From Hallella seregens ATCC 51272 (GTDB taxonomy: Bacteria; Bacteroidota; Bacteroidia; Bacteroidales; Bacteroidaceae), in assembly GCF_000518545.1 (NCBI RefSeq), contig NZ_JADU01000012.1:1-64000 (forward strand): a DNA stretch of 64,000 nt, written 5' to 3'. This document shows, one piece after another, positions 35,671 to 44,056 of this stretch. The notes under the pieces are model-generated. The model was given only the letters and a program-made list of their open reading frames with translations. It had not been told where the DNA came from and made no database searches. The position numbers and the translations under genes were made by a program. Within the stretch, counting starts at the first letter, position 1. Each line of letters opens with the position of its first letter.

Positions 35671-37008
35671 CTACACGATAGGCAGTGAGATGCCGTTGAT
35701 TTTCTGGTAAACGTCCAGCGCATAGACGTCGGTCATGCCGCTGATATAGTCGAGCACGGCCATGATGCGTGTCTCCAGGCTTTCGCTCTGGATGTCGTAC
35801 TGGCTGCTGAATCGCCCGATGAGCTGCTGGCTGTGGAATTTTTCAGGGTGCACGGCGGCCCCGATGAGTGTCTGCATCAGCGTCTCCATGATTTTGTAAC
35901 CGCTCAGTTCCACGTCGAGCACGGGTTTGCTTCGGTATATTTTCTTGTATGACAGGGCGGCGCATCGCTTGTAGGCCTCGCGTTGCAGCTGTGCAATGTT
36001 ATCGATGAGGCTGCCTTGGAAGGTGCCGGCCAGTATCTCCTCCTCGTGTTCCACGAAGGTTTTCACGCATTCGTTCTCCAGTTTGCCCACGACGCAGGCC
36101 CGCATGTACACCACCTGCTCGTTCAGATCGGTCACGCCTTCCTTGTCCAGCCGCTGCCTGATTCTGCGTTTCATGTCGTCGTCAAAGAATCCCATGAGCA
36201 ATTCCTCGGTTTCTTGGAACGAGAGAATTTTCAGTTTGTGGGAGTCTTCAATATCCATAATCTCATAGCAAATGTCGTCGGCCGCCTCCATGAGGTAGAC
36301 CAACGGGTGGCGTACACAGCGCAGGGGCTCGCCCGGGGCGGACAGGCGGACGATGCCCAGCTCCTCGGCAATCCTGCGGTAAGTGGGTTCTTCCGTGCCG
36401 AAGAATCCGAATTTGCCGTGGTTTCCCGCCACGCTGCTGGCAAAGGGATACTTCACGATGGCGGCCAGCGAGGCATAGGTCATGACAAAGCCGCCGGGTC
36501 TCCGGCCGGCAAACTGGTGGGTGAGCAGGCGAAAAGCATTGGCATTGCCCTCGAAATGCGTGATGTCGTTCCAGAAAGCCTCGCTCACCTTGCCGCGCAG
36601 ACAGCTGCCCTCGTCTTCGGTGAAATAGGTCTGGATGGCCTTTTCGCCCGAGTGCCCGAAGGGCGGGTTGCCCATGTCGTGGGCCAATCCGGCCGTCTGC
36701 ACGATGGTGCCAATCTCCTCGAACAGCGTGCCCCGCAGTTCGGGGTGCCGCTCGATGAGCCGCGTGGCCACGTCGTCGCCCAGCGACTTGCCCAGCGACG
36801 ACACCTCCAGGGAGTGTGTCAGCCGGTTGTGCACAAACACGCTGCCCGGCAGCGGGAACACCTGGGTCTTGTTCTGCAACCGCCTGAAAGGGGCCGAATA
36901 GATGAGCCTGTCGCCGTCGCGCTTGAACTCGGAGCGGTCGTCATGGCGCAGCGGATGCGTGTCTTCCTGTCCGAGCCGCCTGTTGGAGATGAGTTGTTTC
37001 CAGTTCAT
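35671..37008 (-). CDS. dgt: dGTP triphosphohydrolase (HD domain)
   Basis: Dgt cleaves dGTP to deoxyguanosine and triphosphate. The 445-aa protein starts at 37008 (MNWKQLISNRRLG). HNRLTHSLEVSSLG and the HD pair in TAGLAHDMGNPPFGHSGE give the metal site, and the DRxIYSAPFRRLQNKTQVFPL block is the family's nucleotide-binding segment. It is divergent from dut, another dNTP-pool enzyme, with 130 bp between the two starts. Confidence 0.92.
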   Translation of the reverse strand: MNWKQLISNRRLGQEDTHPLRHDDRSEFKRDGDRLIYSAPFRRLQNKTQVFPLPGSVFVHNRLTHSLEVSSLGKSLGDDVATRLIERHPELRGTLFEEIGTIVQTAGLAHDMGNPPFGHSGEKAIQTYFTEDEGSCLRGKVSEAFWNDITHFEGNANAFRLLTHQFAGRRPGGFVMTYASLAAIVKYPFASSVAGNHGKFGFFGTEEPTYRRIAEELGIVRLSAPGEPLRCVRHPLVYLMEAADDICYEIMDIEDSHKLKILSFQETEELLMGFFDDDMKRRIRQRLDKEGVTDLNEQVVYMRACVVGKLENECVKTFVEHEEEILAGTFQGSLIDNIAQLQREAYKRCAALSYKKIYRSKPVLDVELSGYKIMETLMQTLIGAAVHPEKFHSQQLIGRFSSQYDIQSESLETRIMAVLDYISGMTDVYALDVYQKINGISLPIV

Positions 37009-37050
37009 GTCGTCGTGTTCTTGGTGTCGTTTTATCTTGTGGTTTAGGCG

Positions 37051-37058
37051 CAAAGATA
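37051..37058 (-). promoter_or_regulatory. -7 element of dgt
   Basis: TATCTTTG on the minus strand, 42 nt before the chosen dgt start; it overlaps the codons of a longer frame and so supports the MNWKQ start. Confidence 0.5.
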
Positions 37059-37122
37059 CGTCTATTTCCCCAATTTTCTGTCTTTTTAATATTTAAAATG
37101 AACCCGTCTGCATGGAAATGCG

Positions 37123-37130
37123 TAATTTTG
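37123..37130 (+). promoter_or_regulatory. -7 element of the dut operon, almost touching the start codon
   Basis: TAATTTTG ends 8 nt before the dut ATG at 37139, predicting a leader of about 6 nt. Confidence 0.5.
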
Positions 37131-37138
37131 CACTTATT

Positions 37139-37576
37139 ATGGTAAGAATCAAAGTTGTCAACACCGGCCGCCAGCCCCTGCCGGCCTATGCCACCGAGCA
37201 GAGTGCGGGCCTTGACCTGCGAGCCAATATCGATGCCCCCATGGTGCTCCGGCCTTTGGAGCGCCGCCTTGTCCCCACGGGTTTGCGCATTGCCTTGCCC
37301 GAGGGCTACGAGGCGCAGGTGCGCCCTCGCAGCGGTCTGGCCCTGAAGCATGGGGTGACTGTGCTCAACACGCCCGGCACCATCGACGCCGATTATCGGG
37401 GCGAGGTGATGGTGCTGCTCGTCAATTTCTCCCAAGAAAACTTTGTGGTCAATGCCGGCGAGCGCATTGCCCAGATGGTCATAGCCCGCTACGAGCAGGC
37501 CGAACTCGAGCCCGTCGACGTGCTCGACGAGACCGAACGCGGTGCCGGCGGCTACGGCCACACCGGCGTGAAGTGA
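37139..37576 (+). CDS. dut: dUTP diphosphatase
   Basis: Dut hydrolyses dUTP to dUMP, keeping uracil out of DNA and feeding thymidylate synthesis. The 145-aa protein starts at 37139 ([10 protein letters not shown]). All five trimeric dUTPase motifs are visible, including [33 protein letters not shown] and the C-terminal [10 protein letters not shown]. It leads an operon with a TPR protein, a DUF4292 lipoprotein and an EnvC-like protein. Confidence 0.96.
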   Translation: MVRIKVVNTGRQPLPAYATEQSAGLDLRANIDAPMVLRPLERRLVPTGLRIALPEGYEAQVRPRSGLALKHGVTVLNTPGTIDADYRGEVMVLLVNFSQENFVVNAGERIAQMVIARYEQAELEPVDVLDETERGAGGYGHTGVK

Positions 37577-37587
37577 ACGCAGTACGC

Positions 37588-39402
37588 ATGATGAACAGCA
37601 AACGCACACATAGGTTTCCGTTCGCAGCGGCCTTAGCCCTGCTGTTGGCCCTGTCCGCACCCGTCATGGGCAAGGCCCGGAAGCAGAAACCCACTCCTCC
37701 TGCAGCCTCTGCCGTGGCTCCGTTGAGCCCCGCAGACCGGCTGCGCTACCAATACTTTTTCCTGGAAGCCGTGCGCCAGCAGAATGCCGGGCACCACGCC
37801 GCCGCCTTCGATCTGCTGGACCATTGTCTGCGTATCGACCCCCATGCGGCCGAAGCCTACTACCTGCAGGCCCCCTATCTGTCCCGGCTCCATCAGGATT
37901 CGCTGGCTCTGGCCCGTCTGGAGCGGGCCGCCCGGCTCAGTCCCGACAACGACGTGTATCAAGAAAAGGTGGCCCAATACTATATCGGCACGGGCAATTA
38001 CGCCCGGGCCGTCGAGGCCTACGAGCAGCTCTATGCCCTCCACCGCGACCGCAGCGCCGTGCTCAACATCCTCGTGCAGCTCTACAAGCAGCAGAAAGAC
38101 TACGACCACATGCTCGACGCCATAGCCCGCCTGGAGCAGGTGGAGGGCGAGAGCGAGCAGCTTGCGCTGGCCCGAATGGGAGCCTACGAGCTGAAAGGCG
38201 ACACGAAAAGTGCCTACCGCACCCTGCGGCAACTGGCCGACAGCCACCCCAACGACCTGAATTACCGCATCATGCTGGGCAATTGGCTCATGCAGAACAG
38301 CCGGCCGGCCGAGGCCTATCCGCTGTTTGCCGGGGCTCTGAAAGAGGAGCCCGACAACACCTACGCCCTCAGCTCCATGTATGACTACTATCGGGCCGCA
38401 GGGCAGGACTCGCTGGCTCGTCAGATGATGGAACGCGTGCTGCTGGGCCGCAACACGCCCGCCGACAACCGCATTCAGTTCATGCGCCAGGCCATTCAGG
38501 AGAACGAGCAGCAGGGTGGCGACTCCACTCTCATCATTTCGCTCCTCGACCGCATGCAGCAGGTGGCCCCGCGCGACGCCCAGGTGGCCGAGATGCGCGT
38601 GGCTTACTACACGCTCAAGAAGATGCCCGCGGCCCAGACCGACTCGGCACTCGTGCAGTTGCTGCGGCTGGCACCCGACAACGGAGGTGCCCGCCTGCAG
38701 CTCATCCGAAACAAATGGGGCAAGGGCAACTGGACGGAGATAGCTGCTCTGAGCGAGCCGGGCATGCTATACAACCCCGATGAAATGGTGTTTTATTACT
38801 TTACAGGCCTTGCCCGCTACTACCAAAAGGACGACAACGGGGCCCTAGACGCCTTTCAGCGAGGTACGGCAGAGATTAATGACAAGAGCGATCCGGCCAT
38901 CGTGAGCGACTTCTACGCCATCATGGGCGAGATATACCACAACAAAGGCGAGCTGAAGAAAGCCTACGCCGCCTACGACAGCTGCCTGCAATGGAAGCCC
39001 GACCAGGTGATGACGCTCAACAACTATGCCTACTTCCTCTCCATAGAGGGCGGCGACCTCAAGAAGGCCGAGGAGATGAGCGCGCGCGCCGTCAAGGCCG
39101 AACCCAAGAATGCCACCTATCTCGACACCTACGCTTGGGTGCTCTATCGCCAGGGCCGCTACACCGAGGCCAAGCTCTACATAGACCAAGCCCTGGCCAA
39201 TACCCCCGACTCCACCCTGAACGCCGACGTGCTGGAGCATGCCGGCGACATCTACGACAAGACGGGCGACCGTCCGGCGGCCGTGGCCTACTGGCAGCGG
39301 GCCATCGCGGCCGGGGCCGACCGCACGGCCCTCATGCGCAAGATACAGCCCGTCCGTCCGTCAGCCGCCCGCCGCCCGGCCCGCAAGGCAGGGCGTAGAT
39401 AA
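37588..39402 (+). CDS. Exported tetratricopeptide-repeat protein
   Basis: The protein (604 aa from the ATG at 37588; 37591 is equally possible) begins with a signal peptide (FPFAAALALLLALSAPVMG). Helical TPR-like repeats fill the rest: QQNAGHHAAAFDLLDHCLRIDPHAAEAYY-type units near the start and YLDTYAWVLYRQGRYTEAKLYIDQAL near the end, at least ten in all. The C terminus is Arg/Lys rich. It starts just after dut and is followed by a DUF4292 lipoprotein; it is likely a periplasmic scaffold, function unknown. Confidence 0.88.
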   Translation: MMNSKRTHRFPFAAALALLLALSAPVMGKARKQKPTPPAASAVAPLSPADRLRYQYFFLEAVRQQNAGHHAAAFDLLDHCLRIDPHAAEAYYLQAPYLSRLHQDSLALARLERAARLSPDNDVYQEKVAQYYIGTGNYARAVEAYEQLYALHRDRSAVLNILVQLYKQQKDYDHMLDAIARLEQVEGESEQLALARMGAYELKGDTKSAYRTLRQLADSHPNDLNYRIMLGNWLMQNSRPAEAYPLFAGALKEEPDNTYALSSMYDYYRAAGQDSLARQMMERVLLGRNTPADNRIQFMRQAIQENEQQGGDSTLIISLLDRMQQVAPRDAQVAEMRVAYYTLKKMPAAQTDSALVQLLRLAPDNGGARLQLIRNKWGKGNWTEIAALSEPGMLYNPDEMVFYYFTGLARYYQKDDNGALDAFQRGTAEINDKSDPAIVSDFYAIMGEIYHNKGELKKAYAAYDSCLQWKPDQVMTLNNYAYFLSIEGGDLKKAEEMSARAVKAEPKNATYLDTYAWVLYRQGRYTEAKLYIDQALANTPDSTLNADVLEHAGDIYDKTGDRPAAVAYWQRAIAAGADRTALMRKIQPVRPSAARRPARKAGRR

Positions 39403-39422
39403 CCCGAAACCATTTAGCAACT

Positions 39423-40322
39423 ATGACGATGAAGATACAGAAATCCCTGTTTTCCCTGCTCCTCGGGCTGCCTTTGCTGCTGGCCTCGTGCGGAGCCAAG
39501 AAAGCCCTCGTGGCCGAACGGCCGGCCGGCGTGGTGGTCAAGGGCGACGCCGCTGCCACAAAAGAGGCCCGCAAACTGGCCTTCGTGCAGAAAGTGAGCG
39601 ACCATAAGGTCTATGCCCGGAACATTGTAGCCGACATGACCTTCACCGCAACCATGGGCGATCGCGACGTCACCGTGCCCGGTTCGCTGCACATGCGGCG
39701 CGACGAGGTCATCCGCTTGCAGCTGTTCATCCCCCTGCTCGGCACCGAGGTGGGGCGGCTGGAGTTCACGCCCGACTATGTGCTCGTGGTCGACCGACTG
39801 CACAAACAGTATGTCAAGGGCGACTACACGCAGCTCGACTTCCTGCAGGACAACGGGCTCAACTTCTACTCTCTCCAGGCCCTCTTCTGGAACCAGCTGC
39901 TGTTGCCCGGCGCGTCACGGGTGGGCGAGAGCGACCTGCAGAAGTTCGACGTGACGATTGACGGGGTGGGGCAGACGCTGCCCGTGAGCCTGGAGAACGG
40001 TCCGATGAGCTACGTGTGGCAGGCCGACCGCACGAGCGGACGCATCGACCAGGCCCGCGTGGCCTACAGCAGTGCGGGCCACGGCCAGTCGGATCTGACG
40101 TGGGACTACGCCAACTTCAAGCCGCTTGGCTCGAAAATCTTCCCCGCCACCCAGCAGTTCTCGTTCACCACAACGGCTACCGACAAGGTGAAGAAGACCA
40201 TCGTGAAGCTCGAAATGGGCGACCTCAAGACCACCGACGGCTGGGAACCGCGCACCACCGTGTCGGCCAAGTACAAGCAGATAGAGGCCAAGGATATTCT
40301 GGGCAAATTATTAAACATGTAA
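39423..40322 (+). CDS. DUF4292 lipoprotein
   Basis: The 299-aa protein (start 39423 or 39429) has a lipoprotein signal ending in LLLASCG. The body is rich in alternating beta-strand segments (LQLFIPLLGTEVGRLEFTPDYVLVVDRLHKQYVKGDY), the pattern of DUF4292 (PF14125). The strand-rich fold and lipid anchor recall LolA/LolB-type carriers, but that comparison is inference. It is separated by 20 nt from the TPR gene and is immediately followed by the EnvC-like gene. Confidence 0.85.
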   Translation: MTMKIQKSLFSLLLGLPLLLASCGAKKALVAERPAGVVVKGDAAATKEARKLAFVQKVSDHKVYARNIVADMTFTATMGDRDVTVPGSLHMRRDEVIRLQLFIPLLGTEVGRLEFTPDYVLVVDRLHKQYVKGDYTQLDFLQDNGLNFYSLQALFWNQLLLPGASRVGESDLQKFDVTIDGVGQTLPVSLENGPMSYVWQADRTSGRIDQARVAYSSAGHGQSDLTWDYANFKPLGSKIFPATQQFSFTTTATDKVKKTIVKLEMGDLKTTDGWEPRTTVSAKYKQIEAKDILGKLLNM

Positions 40323-42089
40323 ATGAGACGCATCATCACTTTCGTGCTGGCCCTGGCCCTGACCTCGACCGCCGGTGCCCAGACCCGCAAGCACGCACCG
40401 GCCAAGCGGCCCGCCACGGCTGCGCCCACCTCCAAGCGCACGGCGAAGACCGCCCGCCCGGCTGCCAAGCCCGCCAAGACGCCCGCCGCCCGCACGGCCA
40501 CCTACACCAACTCGTCCATCCGCGGACTGCAAAATCAGCGGGCGGCCATCCAGAAAAAAATCAAGGAACAGGAGCAGGCGCTCAAGGCCAACCGTGCCGA
40601 CGTGGAGCAGCGGCTACGCAATCTGTTTGTCATCAACGGCGAAATAGACCAGCGGCAGAAGAACATCGAGGGCATCCAGACCGACATCAGGCACATCGAA
40701 GGCAACATCGGCATTCTCAATGCACAGCTCGAAACCCTCGAGCAGCAGCTCAAGGAGCGGCAGGCCCGCTACGTGAAGTCCATGCGCTACATGGCCCGTC
40801 ACCGCTCAGTGCAGGACAAACTGATGTTCGTTTTCTCGGCCAAGAACTTCTATCAGATGTACCGCCGGCTGCGTTTCGTGCGCGAATACGCGCAGTATCA
40901 GCGGGCGCAGGGCGAGGCCGTGAAGGCCAAGCAGAACCAGGTGAACGCCAAGCATCTCCAGTTGCAACAGGTGAAGGGGCAGAAGAACACCCTGCTCTCC
41001 AAGGGACGCGAGGAGAAGAGCCGGCTCGAAAGCAGCAAGAACGAGCAGCAGCAGGTGGTGCAGGGATTGCAGAAACAGCAGAAGACCATCCAGTCCATCA
41101 TTGCCGAGCAGCACAAGAAAGACGCCGCCCTCAATGCACAGATAGACCGACTGGTGGAGATCGAGATACAGAAAGCGCGCGCGCGTGCCGAGGCCGAGGC
41201 CAAGCGGCGTGCCGCTGCGGCTGAGGCTGCCAAGCGGCGTGAGGTCGAGATAGCCCGCAAGAAAGCCGAAGCCGAGGCTGCCGCCCGCGAGAACGCCCGC
41301 CGCATTGCCGAGGCCAGAGCCCGTGAGGCCCGGCTCAAGGAGGAGGCCCGCCAGGCTGCCGCCGCCGAAGCCAAGGCCCGCGAAGCCCGCGAACAGGCTG
41401 CCGCCGAGGCCCGCCGCAAAGCGGCCGAGCAAGCCTCGGCCCAGGAGCGTGCCGCCCAGCAGGCTGCTGCACGCGACCTGGCTGCCAAGGCCGCCCGTGC
41501 GGAGCAGGCCGCCCGCGAGGCCGAAGCCCGAAAAGCCGCCACCGAACAGGCGGCCCGCGAGGCCGAGTCGCAGCGACGCGCCGCCGAGCTGAAAGAAGAG
41601 GTGGACGCTGCCCGCGCCAAGAAAGAGATTGCCGAGGCACGGCAGGACGCCGAGGAGGTGCAGAAATTCTCCACCGTGGACCGCATGATGAACAGCGGCT
41701 TCGAGGCCAACCGCGGCCGTCTGCCCATGCCCATCACGGGTGGTTACAAGATTGTGAGCCACTACGGGCAGTACAATGTGGAGGGACTTCGCGGCGTGAC
41801 GCTCGACAACAAGGGCATCAATATCATGGGCGGCAACGGCTGTCAGGCCCGTTCGGTCTACGACGGCGAGGTGAGCGCGGTCATCGGCTACGGAGGCAGC
41901 ATGGTGGTGATGGTGCGCCACGGCGCCTACATCTCGGTGTACTGCAACCTGAAGTCGGTGAGCGTGAGCCGCGGTCAAAAGGTAAGCACGGGCCAGGCGC
42001 TCGGTTCGGTGGGGGCCGACAACATCCTCCAGTTCCAGCTGCGCAAGGAGCGAACCAAGCTCAATCCCGAGGTGTGGCTGCGCCGATGA
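40323..42089 (+). CDS. EnvC-like murein hydrolase activator with degenerate M23 domain
   Basis: The 588-aa protein has a signal peptide, a long coiled coil (about 55-260), an extended Ala/Arg/Glu helix (about 280-440) and a C-terminal LytM/M23 domain (about 470-588). Every zinc-ligand position is changed: the HxxxD region reads NKGIN, the YxHL position is YCNL and the HxHFE block is LQFQL. Such LytM domains cannot cleave peptidoglycan but activate amidases, as E. coli EnvC does at the septum. Its ATG directly follows the DUF4292 stop, and a strong terminator closes the operon. Confidence 0.88.
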   Translation: MRRIITFVLALALTSTAGAQTRKHAPAKRPATAAPTSKRTAKTARPAAKPAKTPAARTATYTNSSIRGLQNQRAAIQKKIKEQEQALKANRADVEQRLRNLFVINGEIDQRQKNIEGIQTDIRHIEGNIGILNAQLETLEQQLKERQARYVKSMRYMARHRSVQDKLMFVFSAKNFYQMYRRLRFVREYAQYQRAQGEAVKAKQNQVNAKHLQLQQVKGQKNTLLSKGREEKSRLESSKNEQQQVVQGLQKQQKTIQSIIAEQHKKDAALNAQIDRLVEIEIQKARARAEAEAKRRAAAAEAAKRREVEIARKKAEAEAAARENARRIAEARAREARLKEEARQAAAAEAKAREAREQAAAEARRKAAEQASAQERAAQQAAARDLAAKAARAEQAAREAEARKAATEQAAREAESQRRAAELKEEVDAARAKKEIAEARQDAEEVQKFSTVDRMMNSGFEANRGRLPMPITGGYKIVSHYGQYNVEGLRGVTLDNKGINIMGGNGCQARSVYDGEVSAVIGYGGSMVVMVRHGAYISVYCNLKSVSVSRGQKVSTGQALGSVGADNILQFQLRKERTKLNPEVWLRR

Positions 42090-42174
42090 CTCCCTGACAG
42101 CTCCTCTCACCCCTTCCATGGGAGGGGCACGACGGCGGAGCGGCGCTTTGACGAAACAATATAATTGGAATTTG

Positions 42175-42211
42175 CATGCCGTGGACGCGCTCAAGGCGCG
42201 TCCACGGCATG
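42175..42211 (+). terminator. Strong rho-independent terminator after the dut operon
   Basis: A perfect 16-bp stem (42175-42190 with 42196-42211, arm CATGCCGTGGACGCGC), a 5-nt loop, then GTTTTATTT. Confidence 0.9.
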
Positions 42212-42215
42212 GTTT

Positions 42216-42505
42216 TATTTACGGACATAGATGGCTCTATTTACGGACACACAAGGCATGTGTCTCTGCCATTTGACAGCAAGTTTAGCATTTGCCACAC
42301 CCCCGCCTTGCGGCTGCCGGTGCGGCTTTGCGCTTTCATGGCGTTGGCTTTGCGCCGTAAACGCGATGCGTTTGCGGCGTTTTCATGCGGCGTTTACGCC
42401 GTTATCGCGCGGCCTTTGCGGTGCAATCGCACCGGCGTGGAGGCGTGACAGCAACACCATGGCCTTTTTGCCGCGCTGCCGCGCCGCTTTTGCAGCCTTT
42501 CCACT
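42216..42505. repeat. Array B: degenerate 22-bp tandem repeats between the EnvC-like gene and the M20 gene
   Basis: Five clear units begin at 42324, 42346, 42368, 42390 and 42412 (TTTGCG or TTTACG at the same offset in each). Two more, both TATTTACGGACA, begin at 42216 and 42238. TTTTGC recurs at 42466 and 42488. Every spacing within these groups is 22 bp, with small phase slips between groups. The best unit reads GCGTTTACGCCGTTATCGC plus 3 nt. The repeat fills almost the whole 424-bp convergent gap, in which I see no gene. Confidence 0.75.
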
Positions 42506-42513
42506 TCTCCTTT

Positions 42514-43596
42514 TTACAGTCCGCCCAACAGGCTCAGGTAGAGGTCGAGGGCGTGTGCCAGCTCGTCGATGCGGATGAATTCGTCGGCGCTGTGCGACCG
42601 TGCCGACTCGCCGGGACCGAGTTTCAGCGAGGGGAATGGCATGAGTGCCTGGTCGCTCAGCGTGGGCGAACCGAAGGGTTTGAGCCCGAGTTGGAGGCAC
42701 CGCTGCACCAGCGGATGGCCCTCGTCGATGTGCGAAGCATGCAGCCTGAACGAGTGGGCGCGCACCTCGCTGCGCACGTTTCGGCACACGATGTCGTAGA
42801 TTTCTTCGTTGGTGTAGAGCTCGTTGGGGCGCACGTCGACGAGCATGGTGCAGCGGTCGGGCACCACATTGTGCTGCGTGCCGGCGTTGACCACGGTGAG
42901 AGTCATCTTGACCGGGCCGAGCAACGGGCTCACACGGTCGAACCTGTAGTCGCGAATCCATTGCATGTCGTCCAGTGCTTCGTAGATGGCATTCTGGCCC
43001 TCGTCCCGTGCGGCGTGCCCGCTCTTGCCGTGGGCAACGAGGTCGAGCACCATCAGTCCTTTCTCGGCGATGGCCGGCTGCATGCCCGTGGGCTCGCCCA
43101 CGATGGCCGCGTCCACGCGGGGCAGCAGGGGCAGGGCGCGGCAGATGCCGTCCCGGCCCGACACTTCCTCCTCGGCCGAGGCCAGATACACCAGGTTGAA
43201 GCCCCTCGGCCTCTCGGCCCGCTCGCGGCAGAAGTGGCGGAACACTTGCAGCAGCGTCACCAGTCCGCCGCCGCAGTCGTTGCTGCCCAGGCCGTAAAGC
43301 GTGCCGTCTTCGAGGGTGGGGGCGTAGGGGTCGCGCGTCCACGTGGCCACGGGCTTCACGGTGTCGAGGTGTGCATTGAGCAGGAACGTGGGGCGATCGG
43401 GGTCGTACAGTGGGTCCACGGCCCATACATTGTTGGCTTCGCGGCGGGTCTCGAAGCCGTAGCTGCGGATGGTTGCCTCCATGATGGTAGCGGCTTGGCT
43501 TTCGCTGCGACTCACGGACGGCGTGGCGATGAGCCGACGGAGCAGATCGGTGGCGTCGCGCAGGTATTGTTCTTGTAGTTCGATGTGCTGTTCCAT
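42514..43596 (-). CDS. argE: M20-family metallohydrolase, probable N-acyl-ornithine deacylase
   Basis: The 360-aa protein starts at 43596 (MEQHIELQEQ). Zinc-site motifs of M20 peptidases are intact: NAHLDTV (H76, D78), GSNDCGG (D107) and the catalytic pair AEEE (E142, E143). Its length and motif spacing match the ArgE/DapE/CPG2 group; Bacteroidales use such an enzyme to release ornithine from an N-acyl (often succinyl) form. No arginine gene is adjacent, so the substrate is inferred. Its -7 element lies right next to the start codon. Confidence 0.75.
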   Translation of the reverse strand: MEQHIELQEQYLRDATDLLRRLIATPSVSRSESQAATIMEATIRSYGFETRREANNVWAVDPLYDPDRPTFLLNAHLDTVKPVATWTRDPYAPTLEDGTLYGLGSNDCGGGLVTLLQVFRHFCRERAERPRGFNLVYLASAEEEVSGRDGICRALPLLPRVDAAIVGEPTGMQPAIAEKGLMVLDLVAHGKSGHAARDEGQNAIYEALDDMQWIRDYRFDRVSPLLGPVKMTLTVVNAGTQHNVVPDRCTMLVDVRPNELYTNEEIYDIVCRNVRSEVRAHSFRLHASHIDEGHPLVQRCLQLGLKPFGSPTLSDQALMPFPSLKLGPGESARSHSADEFIRIDELAHALDLYLSLLGGL

Positions 43597-43600
43597 GTTG

Positions 43601-43608
43601 CAAAAGTA
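43601..43608 (-). promoter_or_regulatory. -7 element of the M20 gene; predicted leaderless mRNA
   Basis: TACTTTTG on the minus strand is followed by only C-A-A-C before the ATG at 43596, so transcription would begin within 1-3 nt of the start codon. No good -33 element is seen. Confidence 0.5.
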
Positions 43609-43678
43609 AGCAAATTCCCCCATATCCGCCCCCTTTGTTCCTCTGATTCTGAAAGGACAGAGAAAAATCCTCCGACCC

Positions 43679-43709
43679 TTGCAGGTTTGGCGGGAAACGC
43701 CTATCTTTG
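43679..43709 (+). promoter_or_regulatory. Promoter of the AbiE-like pair
   Basis: TTG (43679-43681), 20 nt, TATCTTTG (43702-43709), about 40 nt before the start at 43751. Confidence 0.65.
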
Positions 43710-43750
43710 CAGTGAATCCGTTGACTCGGAATGTAAAAGGAAAGAAAACC

Positions 43751-44056
43751 ATGAGTAGTCAAGAGTGTATCGGGCGGTTGTCGAGCCATTTGTTTTGGGA
43801 CATTGACTTGGCGCAAGCCGACATGGACCGGGCTCCGGCCCAGATTGTGCAGCGCGTGCTGGAGTACGGCGAACTGAGCGATTGGCGCCTGATTAGGGAT
43901 TACTATGGACTTGACAAAATCGTGGAGGTGTGCAAGCAACTGCGCACACTCGACCCGGTATGCCTGTCGTATATATGCGCTATCTCGCAAACCAGAAAGG
44001 AAGACTACAGATGTTATCGTACCAGACAGTCGAACCCCACACCCTGGAACTCCTGA
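43751..44056 (+). CDS. Antitoxin-like small protein paired with an AbiEii-type nucleotidyltransferase
   Basis: The 101-aa protein (MSSQECIGRLSSHLFWD) has the pattern HLFWDID...QRVLEYGELSDWRLIRDYYG and ends RQSNPTPWNS, a family (DUF6922-like, from memory) regularly found just upstream of AbiEii nucleotidyltransferase genes in Bacteroidota. It is thus the likely antitoxin or partner of a type IV-like toxin/antitoxin pair. Its last 46 bp overlap the downstream gene. The protein looks intact although its partner is not. Confidence 0.75.
   Translation: MSSQECIGRLSSHLFWDIDLAQADMDRAPAQIVQRVLEYGELSDWRLIRDYYGLDKIVEVCKQLRTLDPVCLSYICAISQTRKEDYRCYRTRQSNPTPWNS

Noticed and set aside
42216-42505. A CRISPR array
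   Set aside because: The repeats are contiguous with no unique spacers, units are divergent, and no cas genes are present.
42241-42578. Short plus-strand frames in the gap after the EnvC-like gene
   Set aside because: Their sequence is explained by the 22-bp repeat and their translations repeat Ala/Arg/Cys words; no start signals.
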